The notes under the pieces were generated by a model. The model searched no databases, had not been told where the DNA came from, and worked only from the letters and a program-made list of their open reading frames with translations. A stretch of DNA of 64,000 nucleotides from CAWHOW01 sp963831005 (GTDB lineage: Bacteria; Bacteroidota; Bacteroidia; Bacteroidales; CG2-30-32-10): assembly GCA_963831005.1 (NCBI GenBank), contig CAWHOW010000022.1, forward strand, positions 33,343 through 97,342. Reading direction: 5' to 3'. Below are positions 34,227 through 43,394 of this stretch, piece after piece; the stretch's first letter is position 1, and every line of letters begins with the position of its first letter. The position numbers and the translations under genes were made by a program.

Positions 34227-35315
34227 ATGAAGTTTAACATTTACGATTTTACATCCTTTACGCACTGGATAGATGAATCTTTGTACGGTTTCTGTACACC
34301 TTTTTGGGCGTTGATGTGGGAAATGATTATAATAGGCGTTGTTGTTCTTTTGTTTTATGCCATCATAGGATTATTCCTGGTATATGCTGAAAGAAAAGTT
34401 TGTGCATTTATGCAGAACCGCGTCGGCCCTAACCGCGTTGGTCTGTATGGGATCATTCAGACAATAGCTGACCTTGTTAAGCTTTTGATGAAAGAGTTGA
34501 TATCTATAAAGAAATCCGATAAGTTTTTATTTAACCTTGCCCCTTTTATAGTGATTATTGCAGGCATTATGGCAATGGGAGCAATACCGTTTGCTAAAGG
34601 TTTGCATGCTATTGATTTCAATATTGGTGTTTTTTATGTCATGGCTGTTTCTTCCATGGGGGTTATTGGTGTATTGCTGGCAGGATGGTCTAGCAACAAC
34701 AAATATTCCATTATCGGTGCTATGCGTAGTGGCGCTCAGATTGTGAGTTACGAGCTTTCTGTAGGACTTTCTCTCATTACGATTTGTATTCTTGCAGGAA
34801 GTATGCAATTATCCACTATAGTAGAAGGTCAGGCAAACGGATGGTTTATTTTCACAGGTCATATTCCGGCAATTATAGCCTTTATCATTTTTATGGTAGC
34901 GGCAACAGCTGAAACAAACAGAGGTCCTTTCGACTTAGCTGAAGCTGAATCGGAATTAACAGCAGGATTTCACACAGAATATTCAGGTATTAAATTCGCG
35001 ATGTTCTTCCTCGCCGAGTATATGAATATGTTTATTGTGGCTTCTATTGCTGCCACTGTTTTCTGGGGAGGTTGGATGCCATTTCATGTTTCAGGATGGG
35101 CAGGATTCAATGGTATAATGGATTACATTCCGCCTTTTATCTGGTACATAGGAAAAACATTTGTCATAATATGGATCATGATGTGGTTTAAATGGACATT
35201 CCCACGTTTGCGAATCGACCAGTTGCTTACACTTGAATGGAAATATTTATTACCGATAAATCTTATCAATATTATCTTAATGGCATTAGTAGTATTAATG
35301 GGTTGGCATTTTTAA
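34227..35315 (+). CDS. nuoH: NADH-quinone oxidoreductase subunit H
   Basis: 362 residues, about nine membrane helices. Conserved loops: AERKVCAFMQNRVGPNRVG and AETNRGPFDLAEAESELTAG, then FRIDQLL-like RLRIDQLLTLEWKYLLP. Forms the membrane end of the quinone chamber. Confidence 0.95.
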   Translation: MKFNIYDFTSFTHWIDESLYGFCTPFWALMWEMIIIGVVVLLFYAIIGLFLVYAERKVCAFMQNRVGPNRVGLYGIIQTIADLVKLLMKELISIKKSDKFLFNLAPFIVIIAGIMAMGAIPFAKGLHAIDFNIGVFYVMAVSSMGVIGVLLAGWSSNNKYSIIGAMRSGAQIVSYELSVGLSLITICILAGSMQLSTIVEGQANGWFIFTGHIPAIIAFIIFMVAATAETNRGPFDLAEAESELTAGFHTEYSGIKFAMFFLAEYMNMFIVASIAATVFWGGWMPFHVSGWAGFNGIMDYIPPFIWYIGKTFVIIWIMMWFKWTFPRLRIDQLLTLEWKYLLPINLINIILMALVVLMGWHF

Positions 35316-35415
35316 ATCTATATGAAATAGCCATGAGCAGTAAAGTTAACAACGACCGAAATGATTTTCACATGGCGTATTCCATCTGACCTTTAAAAAG
35401 CAAAAAAATAAACAG

Positions 35416-35919
35416 ATGAAAAGTATTATAAAATATATAACTGATATTTTCCACGGTGTAGGAACCCTGCTGGCAGGGATGATGATTACCGGGAAATATT
35501 TCTTTTCGCCCCGTGCTATAGTTACACAACAGTATCCTGAGAACAGGCATGGGCACGGAAAAAGATCAAAAAAACAACTTGTAATGTTCGATCGCTTTAA
35601 AGGTGAAGTGATCATGCCTCACAATGAAAACAACCAGCATAAATGTACAGGTTGCGGCATTTGCGAAATGAATTGTCCTAACGGAACTATTGAAGTCATC
35701 TCTATAATGAATGTCGGAGAAGACGGAAAGAAAAAAAGAGCTATTGATAAACATATCTATCGTTTAAGCATGTGCACATTTTGTGCATTATGTGTTAAAA
35801 CATGTCCTTCACAGGCGCTTGCATTCTCGCAGGAATTTGAGCATGCAGTATTCGACAGAACTAAACTTATTAAAGTGTTAAACAAACCGGGTTCAATTTT
35901 AATGAAAGGAGTAGAATAA
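35416..35919 (+). CDS. nuoI: NADH-quinone oxidoreductase subunit I
   Basis: 167 residues. Two 4Fe-4S motifs: CTGCGICEMNCPNG and CTFCALCVKTCPSQAL (clusters N6a and N6b). An amphipathic N-terminus precedes them. The 100-bp gap after nuoH holds only a short unsupported ORF. It overlaps nuoJ by one base. Confidence 0.95.
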   Translation: MKSIIKYITDIFHGVGTLLAGMMITGKYFFSPRAIVTQQYPENRHGHGKRSKKQLVMFDRFKGEVIMPHNENNQHKCTGCGICEMNCPNGTIEVISIMNVGEDGKKKRAIDKHIYRLSMCTFCALCVKTCPSQALAFSQEFEHAVFDRTKLIKVLNKPGSILMKGVE

Positions 35920-36428
35920 TGAGCGGAAACCAATTTATGTTCTGTTTGTTTGCAGCGATTATCGTTATCTTTTCGATACTCACTGTAACCAGCAGAAAAA
36001 TATTAAGGGCGGCAACATTCCTTTTGTTTGTGCTGGTTGCCACTTCAGGATTATATTTTATGCTGAATTATCAGTTTCTTGCAGCAGTTCAGTTAACACT
36101 GTACGCAGGAGGTATTGTTGTATTGATCATCTTTTCCATTCTTTTAACCAGCCATATCAGTGAAAGGTTTGATATGATAAAACCACAGAAAGCATTCTTT
36201 TCAGCTCTTGCAGCTCTTGCTGGTGCTATTCTCTGTATTGTAACCATTCTCGATTATAAATTTTCAGCCACTACTGTTGCTGCACGTGAAGTTAATATGA
36301 ATGTAATTGGAAAAGATCTGTTGAATTATGGTCAGTATGGTTATATACTTCCTTTTGAAGTGATATCAATATTATTATTGGCAGCTATGATCGCATCTAT
36401 CGTTATTGCTAAAAAAATTAAAAATTAA
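35919..36428 (+). CDS. nuoJ: NADH-quinone oxidoreductase subunit J
   Basis: 169 residues, five membrane helices. Typical motifs: LNYQFLAAVQLTLYAGGIVV and the ending PFEVISILLLAAMIASIVIA. Start overlaps the nuoI stop (TAATG). Confidence 0.94.
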   Translation: MSGNQFMFCLFAAIIVIFSILTVTSRKILRAATFLLFVLVATSGLYFMLNYQFLAAVQLTLYAGGIVVLIIFSILLTSHISERFDMIKPQKAFFSALAALAGAILCIVTILDYKFSATTVAAREVNMNVIGKDLLNYGQYGYILPFEVISILLLAAMIASIVIAKKIKN

Positions 36429-36433
36429 AAATT

Positions 36434-36751
36434 ATGAATGAAGGAATTCCTTTAAATTACTTTTTAGTTCTAAGCACAATAATGTTCTTTATTGGAGTTT
36501 ATGGTTTTCTTACACGCAGGAACCTTATTACCATATTGATGTCTGTTGAACTTATCCTTAATTCTGTCAATATAAATTTTGTTGCTTTCAACAGGTATCT
36601 TTATCCTGACAGGTTACAGGGGCATTTTTTCTCACTGTTTATTATTGCAGTTGCTGCTGCTGAAGCTGCTGTAGCTATTGCAATCATCATTAACATTTAC
36701 AGGAACTTCAAGTCTATAAATGTTGAGGAAACCGATAAAATGAAGTATTAG
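36434..36751 (+). CDS. nuoK: NADH-quinone oxidoreductase subunit K
   Basis: 105 residues, three helices, with the conserved Glu in MSVELILNSVNINFVAF and the second Glu in AAAEAAVAIAIIINIYR. Part of the proton-translocating arm. Confidence 0.95.
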   Translation: MNEGIPLNYFLVLSTIMFFIGVYGFLTRRNLITILMSVELILNSVNINFVAFNRYLYPDRLQGHFFSLFIIAVAAAEAAVAIAIIINIYRNFKSINVEETDKMKY

Positions 36752-36785
36752 AAAATTTAATGTTGAAAATATAACTACATAAGAT

Positions 36786-38705
36786 ATGATTGATTTTAGT
36801 TATACCGTATTTATTGTACTGATTCCATTGGCAATGTTTTTATTGCTGGGGTTGCAGGGCTATAAAATGAAATCATTTGCAGGAGTGCTGGGCACATGCG
36901 GACTTGGTGTTTCATGGATACTTTCCCTGTTTACAGCTTATGAGTATTTTTTCGTTTGCGGAAAAGTGGATGGTGTATTTCAGAAGGTCATTGGCTTCAA
37001 CACTGTGTGGTTACGCATGACAGAATTCCTTCATATTGATATGGGTGTGTTGATCGACCCTATATCAGTGATGATGCTTGTTGTTATTACTACCGTTTCT
37101 TTCATGGTTCATTTGTACAGCAATGGATATATGAAAGGAGAACAGGGATTTGAAAGGTTTTTCGCAAAGCTTTCTTTATTTACTTTTTCCATGCTGGGAT
37201 TAGTTGTTGCCACAAACATTTTCCAGATGTACATATTCTGGGAACTTGTTGGTGTTTCATCCTATTTACTTATAGGCTTCTATTACCAGAAACCATCTGC
37301 TGTTGCGGCTTCCAAGAAAGCTTTCATAGTAACACGTTTCGCTGACTTGGGATTCCTGATCGGTATTTTGATTCTTTCATTCAATACAAAGACATTTGAT
37401 TTTATTTCATTAACTGATGTTCACGGTGCTGCAATAGGAACTGGCGCTGGTGCATCATTCATGGGCTTATCTGTTATGACATGGTCATTAATTTTTGTGT
37501 TTATGGGTGGTGCGGGTAAATCTGCCATGTTCCCATTACATATTTGGCTACCTGATGCTATGGAAGGTCCAACACCTGTTTCTGCACTTATTCATGCAGC
37601 AACTATGGTTGTCGCCGGTGTTTATCTTGTAGCAAGATTATTCCCTGTTTATGCTCTTTCTGCTCCTGATGGGTTACAGGTTGTGGGTTATGTGGGTTGT
37701 TTCTCTTCATTATTTGCTGCAGTAATTGCCTGTACTCAGCTTGATATTAAACGGGTACTTGCCTATTCAACTATGTCACAAATTGGTTATATGATGGTAG
37801 GACTCGGTGTTTCAAGATATGGAGGAGAAAATGGATTAGGTTTCATGGCTTCCATGTTTCATCTGTTTACACATGCCATGTTCAAAGCTTTGTTATTCCT
37901 TGGTGCAGGAGCTATCATCCATGCTGTTCACAGCAATTACATGAATGAAATGGGTGGATTAAGAAAATATTTACCCATAACGCATATCACCTTTTTAATT
38001 GCATGTCTTACAATTGCAGGTGTACCCTTCCTCTCAGCATTCTTCAGCAAAGATGAAATTCTTACTGCCGCTTATCAAAACAACCGTCTTATTTTCTGGG
38101 TTGAATTATTTGTTGCAGGCCTTACAGCTTTCTATATGTTCCGCCTTTATTTCCGTGTATTCTGGAACAAAGAACCGCATTATCATCACACTCCGCATGA
38201 ATCACCGTGGACAATGACTGTTCCATTAATCTTCCTTGCAATAGCTTCTATATTTGCAGGATATATTCCATTCAGTCATTATGTATCATCTGATTATACT
38301 CCTTTTAACAGTGAAATTCAGATGGGTATTGCTATTCCTTCAGTAATTGTTGGCCTGCTTGGCATTCTTATAGCATTTATCATGTACAAGAAAGAATCAT
38401 CTATTCCTGATAAGGTTGCTAATGGATTTAGTTTCTTTTACAAATGGGCATTCCACAAATTCTATTTTGACGAATTGTACCTGTTTGTTACAAAGAAAAT
38501 TATTTTCAGGTTTATTTCTACACCTGTTGCATGGTTCGACAGGCATATTGTTGACGGCACCATGAACGGTATTTCTTCCATGACGAATTACACATCATAT
38601 AAAATAAGGGGGTTCCAGTCAGGACAATTGCAGAAATATGCATTTGTTTTTGTATCTGCTGTGATATTGCTTGCTGTAACTATTATGTATCTTATTGTTC
38701 ATTAA
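36786..38705 (+). CDS. nuoL: NADH-quinone oxidoreductase subunit L
   Basis: 639 residues, an antiporter-like subunit with about 16 helices. Conserved elements: FWELVGVSSYLLIGFYY, FPLHIWLPDAMEGPTPVSAL, IHAATMVVAGVYLV and HAMFKALLFLGAG. The C-terminal long lateral helix region is present. Confidence 0.95.
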   Translation: MIDFSYTVFIVLIPLAMFLLLGLQGYKMKSFAGVLGTCGLGVSWILSLFTAYEYFFVCGKVDGVFQKVIGFNTVWLRMTEFLHIDMGVLIDPISVMMLVVITTVSFMVHLYSNGYMKGEQGFERFFAKLSLFTFSMLGLVVATNIFQMYIFWELVGVSSYLLIGFYYQKPSAVAASKKAFIVTRFADLGFLIGILILSFNTKTFDFISLTDVHGAAIGTGAGASFMGLSVMTWSLIFVFMGGAGKSAMFPLHIWLPDAMEGPTPVSALIHAATMVVAGVYLVARLFPVYALSAPDGLQVVGYVGCFSSLFAAVIACTQLDIKRVLAYSTMSQIGYMMVGLGVSRYGGENGLGFMASMFHLFTHAMFKALLFLGAGAIIHAVHSNYMNEMGGLRKYLPITHITFLIACLTIAGVPFLSAFFSKDEILTAAYQNNRLIFWVELFVAGLTAFYMFRLYFRVFWNKEPHYHHTPHESPWTMTVPLIFLAIASIFAGYIPFSHYVSSDYTPFNSEIQMGIAIPSVIVGLLGILIAFIMYKKESSIPDKVANGFSFFYKWAFHKFYFDELYLFVTKKIIFRFISTPVAWFDRHIVDGTMNGISSMTNYTSYKIRGFQSGQLQKYAFVFVSAVILLAVTIMYLIVH

Positions 38706-38723
38706 CAGAAAATTGATTAAGAA

Positions 38724-40226
38724 ATGAATATACTTAGCTTATTTGTAATTATTCCGCTGATAACCATGTTTGCGTTAATGGCCACCAAAGGCTTCAAGCA
38801 GGCACGTCTTGTTGCTGCTATCGGAATGGGTATACAGTTAATATTGGCTGCGATTCTGGTTTTCATGTATCTGAATGAAAGAAAATCCGGAAATACAGCA
38901 GAAATGCTTTTCTATCAAAGTTATGTCTGGTTCGAAAGCCTTCATATTACTTATACTATTGGTGTTGACGGTATAGCTGTCGCTATGATAGCACTGACTT
39001 CTGTTGTTGTGTTTGCAGGTATCTTTGCCTCCTGGGAAGTTACATTTCTTACCAAAGAGTTTTTCATTTCTCTTATATTACTTGCATCAGGCGTGTTCGG
39101 ATTCTTTATCTGCCTCGATCTGTTTACTATGTTCTTGTTCTACGAAGTAGCAGTTATTCCAATGTACCTGCTAATTGGTTTATGGGGCAGTGGACCGAAA
39201 GAATATTCAGCAATGAAACTTACATTGATGCTGATGGGTGGCTCTGCATTATTGCTCGTTGGTTTGCTTGGTATTTACTTTAATTCAGCTCCAGGGGGCG
39301 GTCCATTAACATTTAATATTCTTTCTATTTCAAAGATTCACATACCCATTGAAGCACAGCGATTCTTTTTCCCACTGACATTCTTAGGATTTGGAGTACT
39401 TGGTGCTTTGTTCCCCTTTCATACATGGTCACCTGACGGTCATGCGTCAGCCCCTACTGCGGTATCTATGTTACATGCAGGCGTTCTTATGAAACTGGGA
39501 GGATATGGTTGTTTCAGGGTTGCTATGTTTCTTATGCCACAAGCTGCTCAGGAATTAGGATGGATATTCCTTATTTTAACAACTATCAGTGTGGTATATG
39601 GTGCATTTGGAGCTATAGCCCAGAAAGACCTTAAATATATTAATGCGTATTCATCGGTAAGCCATTGCGGACTTGTGTTGTTTGCATTATTAATGATGAA
39701 TAAGACTTCAATGGATGGAGCCATTATACAAATGATATCACATGGTTTAATGACAGCCCTCTTCTTTGCATTAATAGGCATGATATATGGCAGAACACAT
39801 ACAAGGCTTATAAATGAAATGGGCGGACTGATGAAAATTATTCCGTTCCTTGGAGTCGTTTATGTTATTGCAGGGCTTGCATCTTTAGGATTGCCGGGCT
39901 TAAGCGGTTTTGTTGCTGAAATGACAATATTTGTTGGTTCATTCCAACATCCTGATATTTTCCACAGGATATGTACTATTGTTGCCTGTTCTTCAATAGT
40001 AATTACTGCAGTCTATATACTTAGAGTAGTTGGAATACTTTTGCTAGGACCAATTACAAACGACCATTATTTACATCTTGGCGATGCCAAATGGTTTGAA
40101 AGAACATCAACTATTACATTAGTACTGGCGATAGCTGGAATAGGTCTTGCTCCGCTTTGGCTGTCAAATATGATTGGCGACAGCCTTGCTCCTATTATCA
40201 ACCAACTATCTTCAATAGGGTTTTAA
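38724..40226 (+). CDS. nuoM: NADH-quinone oxidoreductase subunit M
   Basis: 500 residues, about 14 helices, antiporter-like. FYEVAVIPMYLLIGLWG (key Glu), FPFHTWSPDGHASAPTAVSM, LHAGVLMKLGGYG and SSVSHCGLVLFALL identify it. Confidence 0.95.
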   Translation: MNILSLFVIIPLITMFALMATKGFKQARLVAAIGMGIQLILAAILVFMYLNERKSGNTAEMLFYQSYVWFESLHITYTIGVDGIAVAMIALTSVVVFAGIFASWEVTFLTKEFFISLILLASGVFGFFICLDLFTMFLFYEVAVIPMYLLIGLWGSGPKEYSAMKLTLMLMGGSALLLVGLLGIYFNSAPGGGPLTFNILSISKIHIPIEAQRFFFPLTFLGFGVLGALFPFHTWSPDGHASAPTAVSMLHAGVLMKLGGYGCFRVAMFLMPQAAQELGWIFLILTTISVVYGAFGAIAQKDLKYINAYSSVSHCGLVLFALLMMNKTSMDGAIIQMISHGLMTALFFALIGMIYGRTHTRLINEMGGLMKIIPFLGVVYVIAGLASLGLPGLSGFVAEMTIFVGSFQHPDIFHRICTIVACSSIVITAVYILRVVGILLLGPITNDHYLHLGDAKWFERTSTITLVLAIAGIGLAPLWLSNMIGDSLAPIINQLSSIGF

Positions 40227-40247
40227 TTGAAATAAACGACTTACAAT

Positions 40248-41672
40248 ATGATGGGTTTAGAAAAATATTTGTTAATGCGGCATGAGCTGATACTTACACT
40301 TATCACTCTTATTATTTTGATTGCCGAATTATCTGTTAAAGATGAAAATGGGCGTAAATTAAGGCCTTTCAGCATTATCCTTTTATTTATTGCAACAGTT
40401 ATTGGGTTCTTCCCAATGGATAGCGGCAGTCTTTTCGGTGGCATGTATCAAACCAACGGAATCATCGTGATGATGAAGAACATACTGAACATTGGCGTGC
40501 TGATAGTGTTTATTCAATCCTATACATGGCTTGGCAATGATGAGAACAGAATAAAGGTAAGTGAATTCTTCTTGCTTTTGTTGTCAACTCTTATTGGGAT
40601 GGATTTCATGATATCTTCGGGTGATTTCCTTATGTTCTATATTGGACTTGAACTGGCTACCATACCAATTGCTTCTCTTGCTGCTTACGAAAGGAAAAAA
40701 TCAAAATCAGCAGAAGCAGGTATCAAACTTATTCTTATTTCAGCACTTTCATCAGGCATTATGCTTTATGGCATTTCAATGATTTATGGAACTACGGGTT
40801 CTATTTATTTCACAGAAGTAGCTCAACATATCACAAACAACAACCTTCAGACACTTGCTCTTATTTTCTTCTTTGCCGGCATGGCTTTCAAAATATCTAT
40901 AGTTCCTTTCCACTTATGGACTGCTGATGTTTATGAAGGAGCACCTATCAATGTTACTTCTTACTTATCTGTAATATCAAAAGGAGCTGCGGTATTTATT
41001 TTTATGATAGTGATGTTTACCGTATTCCGCACTGTAGTGGCTATATGGCAGGATATTCTTTATATCACGGCTGTTATTACAATGACTGTAGGTAATTTAT
41101 TCGCTATGCGCCAGAGGAACCTGAAAAGGTTTCTTGCCTTCTCGTCTATCTCGCAGGCAGGGTTTATTTTCCTCGGTATCATTGGCGGAAATAAAATGGG
41201 GATGACAGCAGTAGTTTATTTCATGCTCATTTATATCTTCTCTAACCTAGGTGCATTCGGCGTTATTTCAGCTATTGCGAATAAAACAGGCAAAGAGAAC
41301 ATGAATGACTATGATGGTCTTTACCTTACTAATCCTAAACTCAGTCTTATTATGATGCTTTCATTGTTTTCTCTGGCAGGAATACCACCTGTTGCAGGAT
41401 TCTTCGGCAAGTTTTTCCTATTTACTGCTGCGGCTGAAAAAGGATTCTTCATTCTTGTGCTGATAGCCGTTCTTAATACAATCATATCACTGTACTACTA
41501 TTTGCTTATAATAAAGGCAATGTTCATCAATAAGAGCGAGAGTCCAATAGAGTATTTCAAGAACGATGGTTATACCAGGTTGGGTTTGATCATCTGTACA
41601 CTTGGCATCATTGCTACCGGATTCTTTAGTGTTATTTATGAATACATCGGTTCATTAAGTTTCGGAATTTAA
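40248..41672 (+). CDS. nuoN: NADH-quinone oxidoreductase subunit N
   Basis: 474 residues, about 14 helices. YIGLELATIPIASLAAYERK, VPFHLWTADVYEGAPINVTS and RFLAFSSISQAGFIFLG identify it. It is the last nuo gene. The operon has A, B, C, D, H-N and no E, F, G, so electrons must come from a source other than a built-in NADH dehydrogenase module. Confidence 0.95.
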   Translation: MMGLEKYLLMRHELILTLITLIILIAELSVKDENGRKLRPFSIILLFIATVIGFFPMDSGSLFGGMYQTNGIIVMMKNILNIGVLIVFIQSYTWLGNDENRIKVSEFFLLLLSTLIGMDFMISSGDFLMFYIGLELATIPIASLAAYERKKSKSAEAGIKLILISALSSGIMLYGISMIYGTTGSIYFTEVAQHITNNNLQTLALIFFFAGMAFKISIVPFHLWTADVYEGAPINVTSYLSVISKGAAVFIFMIVMFTVFRTVVAIWQDILYITAVITMTVGNLFAMRQRNLKRFLAFSSISQAGFIFLGIIGGNKMGMTAVVYFMLIYIFSNLGAFGVISAIANKTGKENMNDYDGLYLTNPKLSLIMMLSLFSLAGIPPVAGFFGKFFLFTAAAEKGFFILVLIAVLNTIISLYYYLLIIKAMFINKSESPIEYFKNDGYTRLGLIICTLGIIATGFFSVIYEYIGSLSFGI

Positions 41673-41684
41673 CAACATGAAATT

Positions 41685-42026
41685 ATGCCACTGAACAAGA
41701 TTAAACATACTATAAGCGAAATTGACGGCGTTAGATGTTCCGTTGTTGAAACAGGCGCAAGCCAGGAAAGAGTTGCTTTCCTTAAAGCTCTTCTTGAGCA
41801 TAATAAATTTGAAGTAAAAGTTGCTGAAGAAAAGAAGGAAGGCGAATCCCCTACTTTCACTATCGGTGTTACCGATATTCTTTTCAATCCTGTTTTTTCA
41901 GTTTACGAGCGCACCCTCAAAAGCCTTGATGGGTTTAAAGTAACCCCCGCCTACTGGAATCAGATAACTACTGTTTTCGATCCTCGATACTGGCTGATGA
42001 GGAAAAGAACGAAAAAGACTGCCTGA
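41685..42026 (+). CDS. Conserved hypothetical protein behind nuoN
   Basis: 113 residues, soluble, beginning MPLNKIKHTISEIDGVRCSV. ERVAFLKALLEHNKFEVKV and TIGVTDILFNPVFSVYERTL are compatible with a small alpha/beta protein. It lies 12 bp behind nuoN and is probably co-transcribed. Function unknown. Confidence 0.75.
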   Translation: MPLNKIKHTISEIDGVRCSVVETGASQERVAFLKALLEHNKFEVKVAEEKKEGESPTFTIGVTDILFNPVFSVYERTLKSLDGFKVTPAYWNQITTVFDPRYWLMRKRTKKTA

Positions 42027-42081
42027 GAAAAATTCATCTTTATAACTATCTTTTCTTCATTTTGTAGAATTATTTTGGCTA

Positions 42082-42099
42082 TTGTGAAATTGTTCACAA
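42082..42099. promoter_or_regulatory. Rex operator upstream of the first Rrf2 gene
   Basis: TTGTGAAATTGTTCACAA equals the known Rex consensus TTGTGAAnnnnTTCACAA at every fixed position. It lies 60-77 bp before the Rrf2 start, just upstream of the presumed -33 region. Confidence 0.88.
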
Positions 42100-42131
42100 A
42101 TATTTTGTTTCCATATCAATTTTAATTTGGA

Positions 42132-42149
42132 TATTTGAATATTCAAATA
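42132..42149. promoter_or_regulatory. Palindromic Rrf2 operator, copy 1
   Basis: TATTTGAATATTCAAATA, a perfect 18-bp palindrome ending 9 bp before the Rrf2 start. Its TATTTG half doubles as the likely -7 element (GATATTTG at 42130-42137). A close copy lies in front of the second Rrf2 gene, so autoregulation is likely. Confidence 0.75.
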
Positions 42150-42158
42150 CTTTAATCT

Positions 42159-42557
42159 ATGTCAAGAATAGTTCAATTATCGGAAGCCGTCACCATAGGC
42201 TTGCACAGCATGGTTTTAATAGCCCGCGCCGGAGAAATAATTAATGTAAATCATATTTCTGAGCAAACAGGCGCTTCGCGTAATCACCTTGCCAAGGTAA
42301 TGCAGAGGCTTGTTAAAGCAGGTTTTGTAAAATCGAACCGCGGACCTTCAGGCGGGTTTGTACTAAAGAAAAAGCCAAAGGATATTAGCGTTTTGCAGAT
42401 ATATGAAGCCATAGAAGGCAAGATTGAAACAAGCGGCTGCCCCATGGATCAGCAATTATGCCCCTTTGACAAATGTCTTGTAGGCGGTATAGTAAAAGAT
42501 GTTTCGGAAGATTTTATAAAGTATATCAAGAAAACTACTTTGCAGGATTATATATAA
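42159..42557 (+). CDS. Rrf2-family transcriptional regulator, Fe-S type
   Basis: 132 residues. N-terminal winged helix: VNHISEQTGASRNHLAKVMQ, then RLVKAGFVKSNRGPSGGF. Three Cys, with spacing C-x6-C-x4-C in SGCPMDQQLCPFDKCLVG, suggest a redox- or NO-sensitive Fe-S cluster as in NsrR/IscR. Upstream are a perfect Rex box and an 18-bp palindrome. About 40% identical by eye to the second Rrf2 at 47608. Targets other than itself are not visible. Confidence 0.9.
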   Translation: MSRIVQLSEAVTIGLHSMVLIARAGEIINVNHISEQTGASRNHLAKVMQRLVKAGFVKSNRGPSGGFVLKKKPKDISVLQIYEAIEGKIETSGCPMDQQLCPFDKCLVGGIVKDVSEDFIKYIKKTTLQDYI

Positions 42558-43394
42558 TTAAGCAAAAAGTAAATTCTTCCTTATTCTTAAATTTGAAATT
42601 GACTGCTTATTGACTGTTTTCATACATTCCCCCTTTTACCTTGTCATTCCTATCTCAATTTATTCTTTTCTATTCCGTTTCAAAAACAAACCATTGAAGC
42701 AATGCAAAGTTACCTGCTGGGGGAATGTCTTTCCAGTCAATAAAGAGCCAGTCAGTCGAGATTGCAATACACTGTCATAAGAATGAACCTGTCATTTGTC
42801 GGCTTATGCGGGAGGCAAAATTTATAAATTCTAAAAGGGCAGATTGTTACTTTTTTTTCTTTTTTAAAATGCGCTGAAATGTCGAAGCTTTCTTTTGCAG
42901 CTGAAATATATTTGCCTTAAAGATATTTGGCTGCGAATGTGCTTTACGTTATGCAGGGGCTTTTTAAAATTCGGAGAAGCCCTATTTTGTATTTTAGATG
43001 CCCTCCTGAGGTTGCGGAGGAAATAGTGCTTGCGATTCTGAATGCCCTCAAGTTAATTCTGATTGTCCTACTTTAAGTCGGTTTGTACAGCCTATTTCAA
43101 TCGGAATCATTTCTTTTCAATTAGGTGGACTCTTGGTTGTAAGAAATGTCTGGTAGCGTGTGCCACACTCATTGTTATTTGGAGTGCGCTCATTGCGATT
43201 TGGAGTAACCTCTTAGTTTGGAGCGGCCTGATGATAGTAAGGTAGCGAACTCGTTACCATTTGGAATGATCTCTTTGTCATTAGGGGCTGTCACATGGTA
43301 ATTGGGAATACATATTTATCATTCGAGATAGTATTAAAATTGTCAGTTATAATCGGTTCTCAGTAAATCTGAAAGGGAAAAATAATAATTAAAA
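42558..43394. other. Long intergenic region
   Basis: About 840 bp with no convincing gene. Contains GC-shifted sequence from about 42960 and the degenerate 21-bp array at about 43168-43310. The 60-codon ORF at 43063 runs through the array and is not supported. Confidence 0.5.
43168..43310. repeat. Degenerate 21-bp tandem array
   Basis: Units begin with CTC at 43168, 43189, 43210, then (after 18+22) 43250 and 43271, and a further weak unit at about 43291. The consensus is roughly CTCATTGNNATTTGGAGT plus three bases. Same 21-bp register as the other arrays but older and more diverged. Confidence 0.65.

Noticed and set aside
35333..35389. 18-codon ORF between nuoH and nuoI
   Set aside because: Very short, no recognisable sequence and no evidence of translation; it may be only leader sequence for nuoI.
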